This document shows, piece after piece, positions 60,901 to 64,000 of a DNA stretch of 64,000 bases (position 1 is the stretch's first letter; each line of letters starts with the position of its first letter). The notes under the pieces were generated by a model that was given only the letters and a program-made list of their open reading frames with translations, had not been told where the DNA came from and made no database searches. The position numbers and the translations under genes are program-made. Source of the DNA: Dillenia suffruticosa (lineage: Eukaryota; Streptophyta; Magnoliopsida; Dilleniales; Dilleniaceae); NCBI GenBank assembly GCA_033439265.1, contig JAVTVX010000010.1:24603056-24667055 (forward strand). The letters are read 5' to 3'.

Positions 60901-61426
60901 CACGATTTTACTTGGACCCATATTTTTTGAATCAACCCATTTATTGTCCTTTGTGAATGCTCAACCCATTTTTATATAAAAGATTGTGTTTGTAGTCTAG
61001 CAATGATCAATCACTCTAATTTTTTATTTCATTAAAATTGCACGAAGTTTAATCAAGAAATTCCAGCAAACTACAATAACTATCCCCAAATTACACTTTA
61101 CGACCTTTATTTTTAGAAATTAGGTTTTACCCCTTAAAAGTCATTGGCATGAAACATGATCAACGTAACTGAATAAAATATCAAAATTGTCCACCATACA
61201 CATTTGGTCAAATCAACTCAATTTTGGGTTCCACTTCAGCCTTTGCTCGCAATCAACGCCCAACATTTTCAATGATCCTCACTTCGATTGGTCTCGCAAC
61301 TTTAATTTAAAGAGTCATTTTCAATTAAGACCACCAATTGATCAAAGCCATTCCTCTTCCCCCATCGTTTAATCTGAACCTTTGAACTCAAGGAGAAGAG
61401 ATCATAGCCGTTAATGCTCATGTTTG

Positions 61427-61498
<72 letters not shown>
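61427..61498. repeat. Long (CT)n microsatellite, about 72 bp
   Basis: Around 35 CT units with a single interruption (TCTTCT near 61450). It is the longest microsatellite in the window. On the plus strand it looks like a pyrimidine-rich plant leader. Confidence 0.95.
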
Positions 61499-61502
<4 letters not shown>

Positions 61503-61593
61503 AAAAACACGCACCCTTTGCTAAGCCTCAATATTCAATCCATTCATTAGCCACCACCTTGTTCAGAGCTTCTTCGACCGCATCCATCGCAGG
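61499..61593 (+). other. Possible 5' UTR exon with splice donor
   Basis: After the (CT)n tract comes a less AT-rich segment that ends CATCGCAG|GTAAGC, a strong donor, followed by AT-rich intron-like sequence. No coding exon of a plus-strand gene was found before 64000, so it may be an orphan leader or the start of a gene whose body is outside or lost. Confidence 0.3.
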
Positions 61594-62377
61594 TAAGCCT
61601 TAACCATAGAGTGGCCGTCTTGAATTAAACAAAGAAAAAACCTAACCCGCTTGTTCTTTTTAATTTCTACTTCAAATTGAACTCGGTTCTTTGTTTAATT
61701 TCAACTGCATTCGTTTTCTGAGAAAGTTTATATCTATAACAAAATTGGGTTTTGAAGATTTGAGATTTGATTGTATGCAATGAAGGAAATAAGAAGAAAA
61801 TCACAAAACTTTGAAACCCGTAGAGAATCGACTTTCATCGATCAAATGTTAAGTATCATATAACTAATTCAATATTTAAGACGAGATATGGATAGATTGA
61901 TAGATAGATAGATATAAGGTGAATCCTTTTAGATGGAAAGTTAGTTCTCCCCTAATATATTATGCAGCCCAAATTTTAATGGCCAAATTCATTATGTTGA
62001 GTTCATCTTAAAACCCAAGTTGATTCTATTGAGCTCACCCCTATCGGTGGTAATATAATCAGAAAACTTCACTAAATCAATTCGGAACCTGCACAGAAAG
62101 CATGTGTGTTTTTAATCTCTCTCTCCCAAAGCCCAAATCTCCAAGTTGCCCAAACTCAAACATCTTTCTCCATCTCCCCGAAACCCCAAAATTGCTGCAA
62201 GAAAAAATTACAGAGATCTGGCAATTGGACTTGTATTTATCCTTTTTGGGTATTTATAGATCAATGTATTTGTTTGTTGAATTGTACGGACTGAATTGGG
62301 GTTCTTGAGGTCAATGGGATGAACATATGGAGATTTTCCTTGGCTGATGGCGGTTGTCAATCACCGGAGAGAAAAGT

Positions 62378-62690
62378 CTAGATCCTATATTGGAGTTTGT
62401 CACCCTTGCAAATCGGATTTTGTGTGGCAAGAAGGTGGAAGAATGTTGTTCTGGCATTCGATGAGGCCCACAAAAAAGAAGCCCTCACCCACAATGGAAT
62501 CCAGTCAGTCCAACCTTCCTATAACTTATGCATCTATCCTTCCTTCTTGACCACATCAGACTCAGAGCCCATCCCTATGTTCGTTTTATTCAAAATATCA
62601 TACTCGAACAATTTGTCGTCCGAGGTTGTTTTGTTGATTGCATGGCTGATCTTTGTAGCACTTTGAACAAAGATTTCGAGTCTCTGATCT
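62378..62690 (-). pseudogene. Decayed A20/AN1 SAP gene copy C
   Basis: Read on the minus strand it keeps the A20 signature NLCSKCYKDQ at about 62640-62680. It then runs through a linker (NKTTSDDKLFEYD) into a damaged AN1 domain: RCISYRKVGLTGF, where the second zinc Cys is Tyr. Frameshifts and stops follow, then CKGDKLQYRI and a stop at 62378. The intact A20 signature shows that the family is a two-domain SAP. Confidence 0.85.
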
Positions 62691-63723
62691 TCCAAAAAAA
62701 AAAAAAGCCACACCTAGTGCAAATTCATAAGACTTTGAATCCAATTTTGTTTTCTTGATCTTTGATGATTGATAATATGTTTAATATTTGTGTTTCCTTT
62801 TATAGAGGTTAAATGTTACAAATTTGGCATGAATTAGAATTCCTTGGCAGTGAATTAAATGGATTTAGGTATACTTACTATTATTATCAGTCAACTTCTA
62901 AAAAGCTCCACGACCATGACCCGGTTTGATGTAAATACAAGTAGTAGCTGGAGTTTGATGTAAATTTGATATTGTTGGTTTAATGTCTTACGTCTCTACC
63001 TTTTGTCATTATTAATTTCCAAAACATGTAATATCCCTACTTAGGCAAAAAGTTTAGTTGTCTTGAATATATTAATACGCGTGCGCACACACATATATTA
63101 TAATAATTAAATAATTTTGAATTTGAAATTCTACAAACAGATAATACCCAGATTAGTCATTACAATGGCACAGAAATATAGATTTACATCTCTCAAAATT
63201 TTGTATTACTTAATTCTACACAAATACTACTTTCAAAGAAGGGGAAAAAAAGTATATTGCACTATTTATAGTCAAAAATTAAACATTATAAATTCAGGAA
63301 TGATTACAATATCTATAATTATTAATAATCATTGAATTCTTATGTCTTTTATATCTTTAAGAAATTTAATATTTGAATTTTTATGAATACGTAGTCAATA
63401 AGTAATTAAAAAAATTTATTAATTGTCATTGAAGGGTTATGACTATTGGATCGTATCATTGAGCTATTACCTTTTTTAAGCAAAATAGCAAATAATAATA
63501 ATAATAATAATAACTATTTATAAAAATCATAAGCATAGGGATTCTAAAAGAATTTACAATTTTTTAACTGATAATTGTGAACTAAATACATGTGCCTACC
63601 CGATATTCTAAACCCACACGAGAAGAAAAACCAATAAAAAACAAATTGGCTACCGATTGATCTTCAAAAATTGTGTTGGAACCGATCGATCCTTGAATGG
63701 AAAAGGACAATGCTCCTTAAAAA
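62691..63723. other. AT-rich spacer between SAP copies
   Basis: This is AT-rich, with (AAT)n at 63490-63512. The part next to 63724 should include the 3' UTR of the intact AN1 gene. No other gene is seen. Confidence 0.55.
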
Positions 63724-64000
63724 CTAGATCCTGTTCTGCAGTTTATCACCCTTGCAAGCAAGATCTTCTTCTTTCAAATTCTTGCGACCATTGGCCTTGT
63801 GATCAAACCCGCAAGAATGTTCTTCCGGATGTCGGTGCAAACCACAGAACACACCTCCACATCGACACTGAAAACCCGTTAGTCCGATTCGCTTCTTGCA
63901 GCCCATGCACCTATTCCTCTTTGTCTTGGAGTTGTCCCCATTAACAATGCTTTCAGCAATACTCAATGAAGAGATGCCTTTCACAACATCACCAACTTCA
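63724..64000 (-). CDS. SAP10: AN1 (A20/AN1) stress-associated protein, 3' part, partial
   Basis: The C-terminal part of a plant SAP zinc-finger protein; such proteins act in abiotic stress responses, some as ubiquitin ligases. The frame is open to the right edge, so the N-terminus (and the expected A20 finger) lies beyond 64000. The AN1 ligands are complete: C-x2-C-x10-C-x1-C-x4-C-x2-H-x5-H-x1-C, from RCMGCKKRIGLTGFQCRC through VFCGLHRHPEEHSC. The end is CKGDKLQNRI, stop at 63724-63726. A GTG at 63984 is only an internal Val. I infer a SAP10-like gene because the pseudogene copies have a GLYA-type A20 and a DKLQ end like Arabidopsis SAP10, which I recall lying next to CLPT1. The symbol is an orthology inference. 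Confidence 0.85.
   Translation of the reverse strand, partial: EVGDVVKGISSLSIAESIVNGDNSKTKRNRCMGCKKRIGLTGFQCRCGGVFCGLHRHPEEHSCGFDHKANGRKNLKEEDLACKGDKLQNRI

Larger units (their letters stand above)
60901..62377. other. Intergenic region with (CT)n and possible leader exon
   Basis: No protein-coding gene is supported. It includes the long (CT)n at 61427-61498 and a possible non-coding exon with splice donor just after it. The remainder is AT-rich. Confidence 0.5.

Noticed and set aside
61302-61514. Minus-strand frame of Arg-Glu repeats
   Set aside because: It is only the translation of the (CT)n microsatellite.

Overview
This is a plant nuclear window, most likely from a woody eudicot (probably a rosid). 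The evidence is multi-exon genes with AT-rich GT-AG introns, many (GA/CT)n and (AAT)n microsatellites, plant-only gene families (AHL, MAP65, TBL, CLPT, DUF3475/DUF668, A20/AN1 SAP), plant L1 LINEs and tRNA-derived SINEs. The species cannot be named from sequence alone. Exon models below were built by hand. In every complete gene the splice phases close exactly and the length matches the family.

Layout. 1-3538 (-): 5' part of an AT-hook AHL gene, which runs off the left edge. 5690-9846 (-): MAP65-3/PLEIADE-type microtubule bundler, 12 coding exons, 801 aa. 12318-15957 (-): TBL O-acetyltransferase of the YLS7/TBL18 type, 4 coding exons, 526 aa, with a SINE in one intron and a GC-AG intron. 16700-19850: AT-rich divergent intergenic region. 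19920-23385 (+): CLPT1, plastid Clp protease accessory subunit, 6 exons, 237 aa. 25584-47886 (+): CPSF160, the large pre-mRNA 3'-end processing subunit, 26 coding exons, 1448 aa. Its introns hold a decayed LINE, a SINE tail, a hAT-type MITE and a tandem duplication. 48925-50150 (+): 5'-truncated L1 LINE with an open zf-RVT/RNase H frame and poly(A). 50151-55520: long intergenic region. 55772-57226 (+): intronless DUF3475/DUF668 gene. 59500-64000 (-): a run of decayed A20/AN1 copies ending in one intact AN1 gene that leaves the right edge.

The genes do not form a pathway. They are housekeeping and developmental genes for cytokinesis, wall acetylation, plastid proteolysis, mRNA 3' processing and stress response. 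What ties them together is gene order. From memory, it interleaves two Arabidopsis regions: AHL4, MAP65-3, YLS7, CPSF160 and a DUF668 gene near At5g51590-51670, and AHL3, TBL18, CLPT1 and SAP10 near At4g25320-25380. The window therefore looks like the unfractionated ancestral order. I found no evidence of a previously undescribed functional system. The most interesting items are this synteny, the SAP pseudogene array, an in-frame repeat in MAP65-3 that multiplies TPSK sites, a telo-box array before CPSF160, and several transposons with recognisable boundaries.
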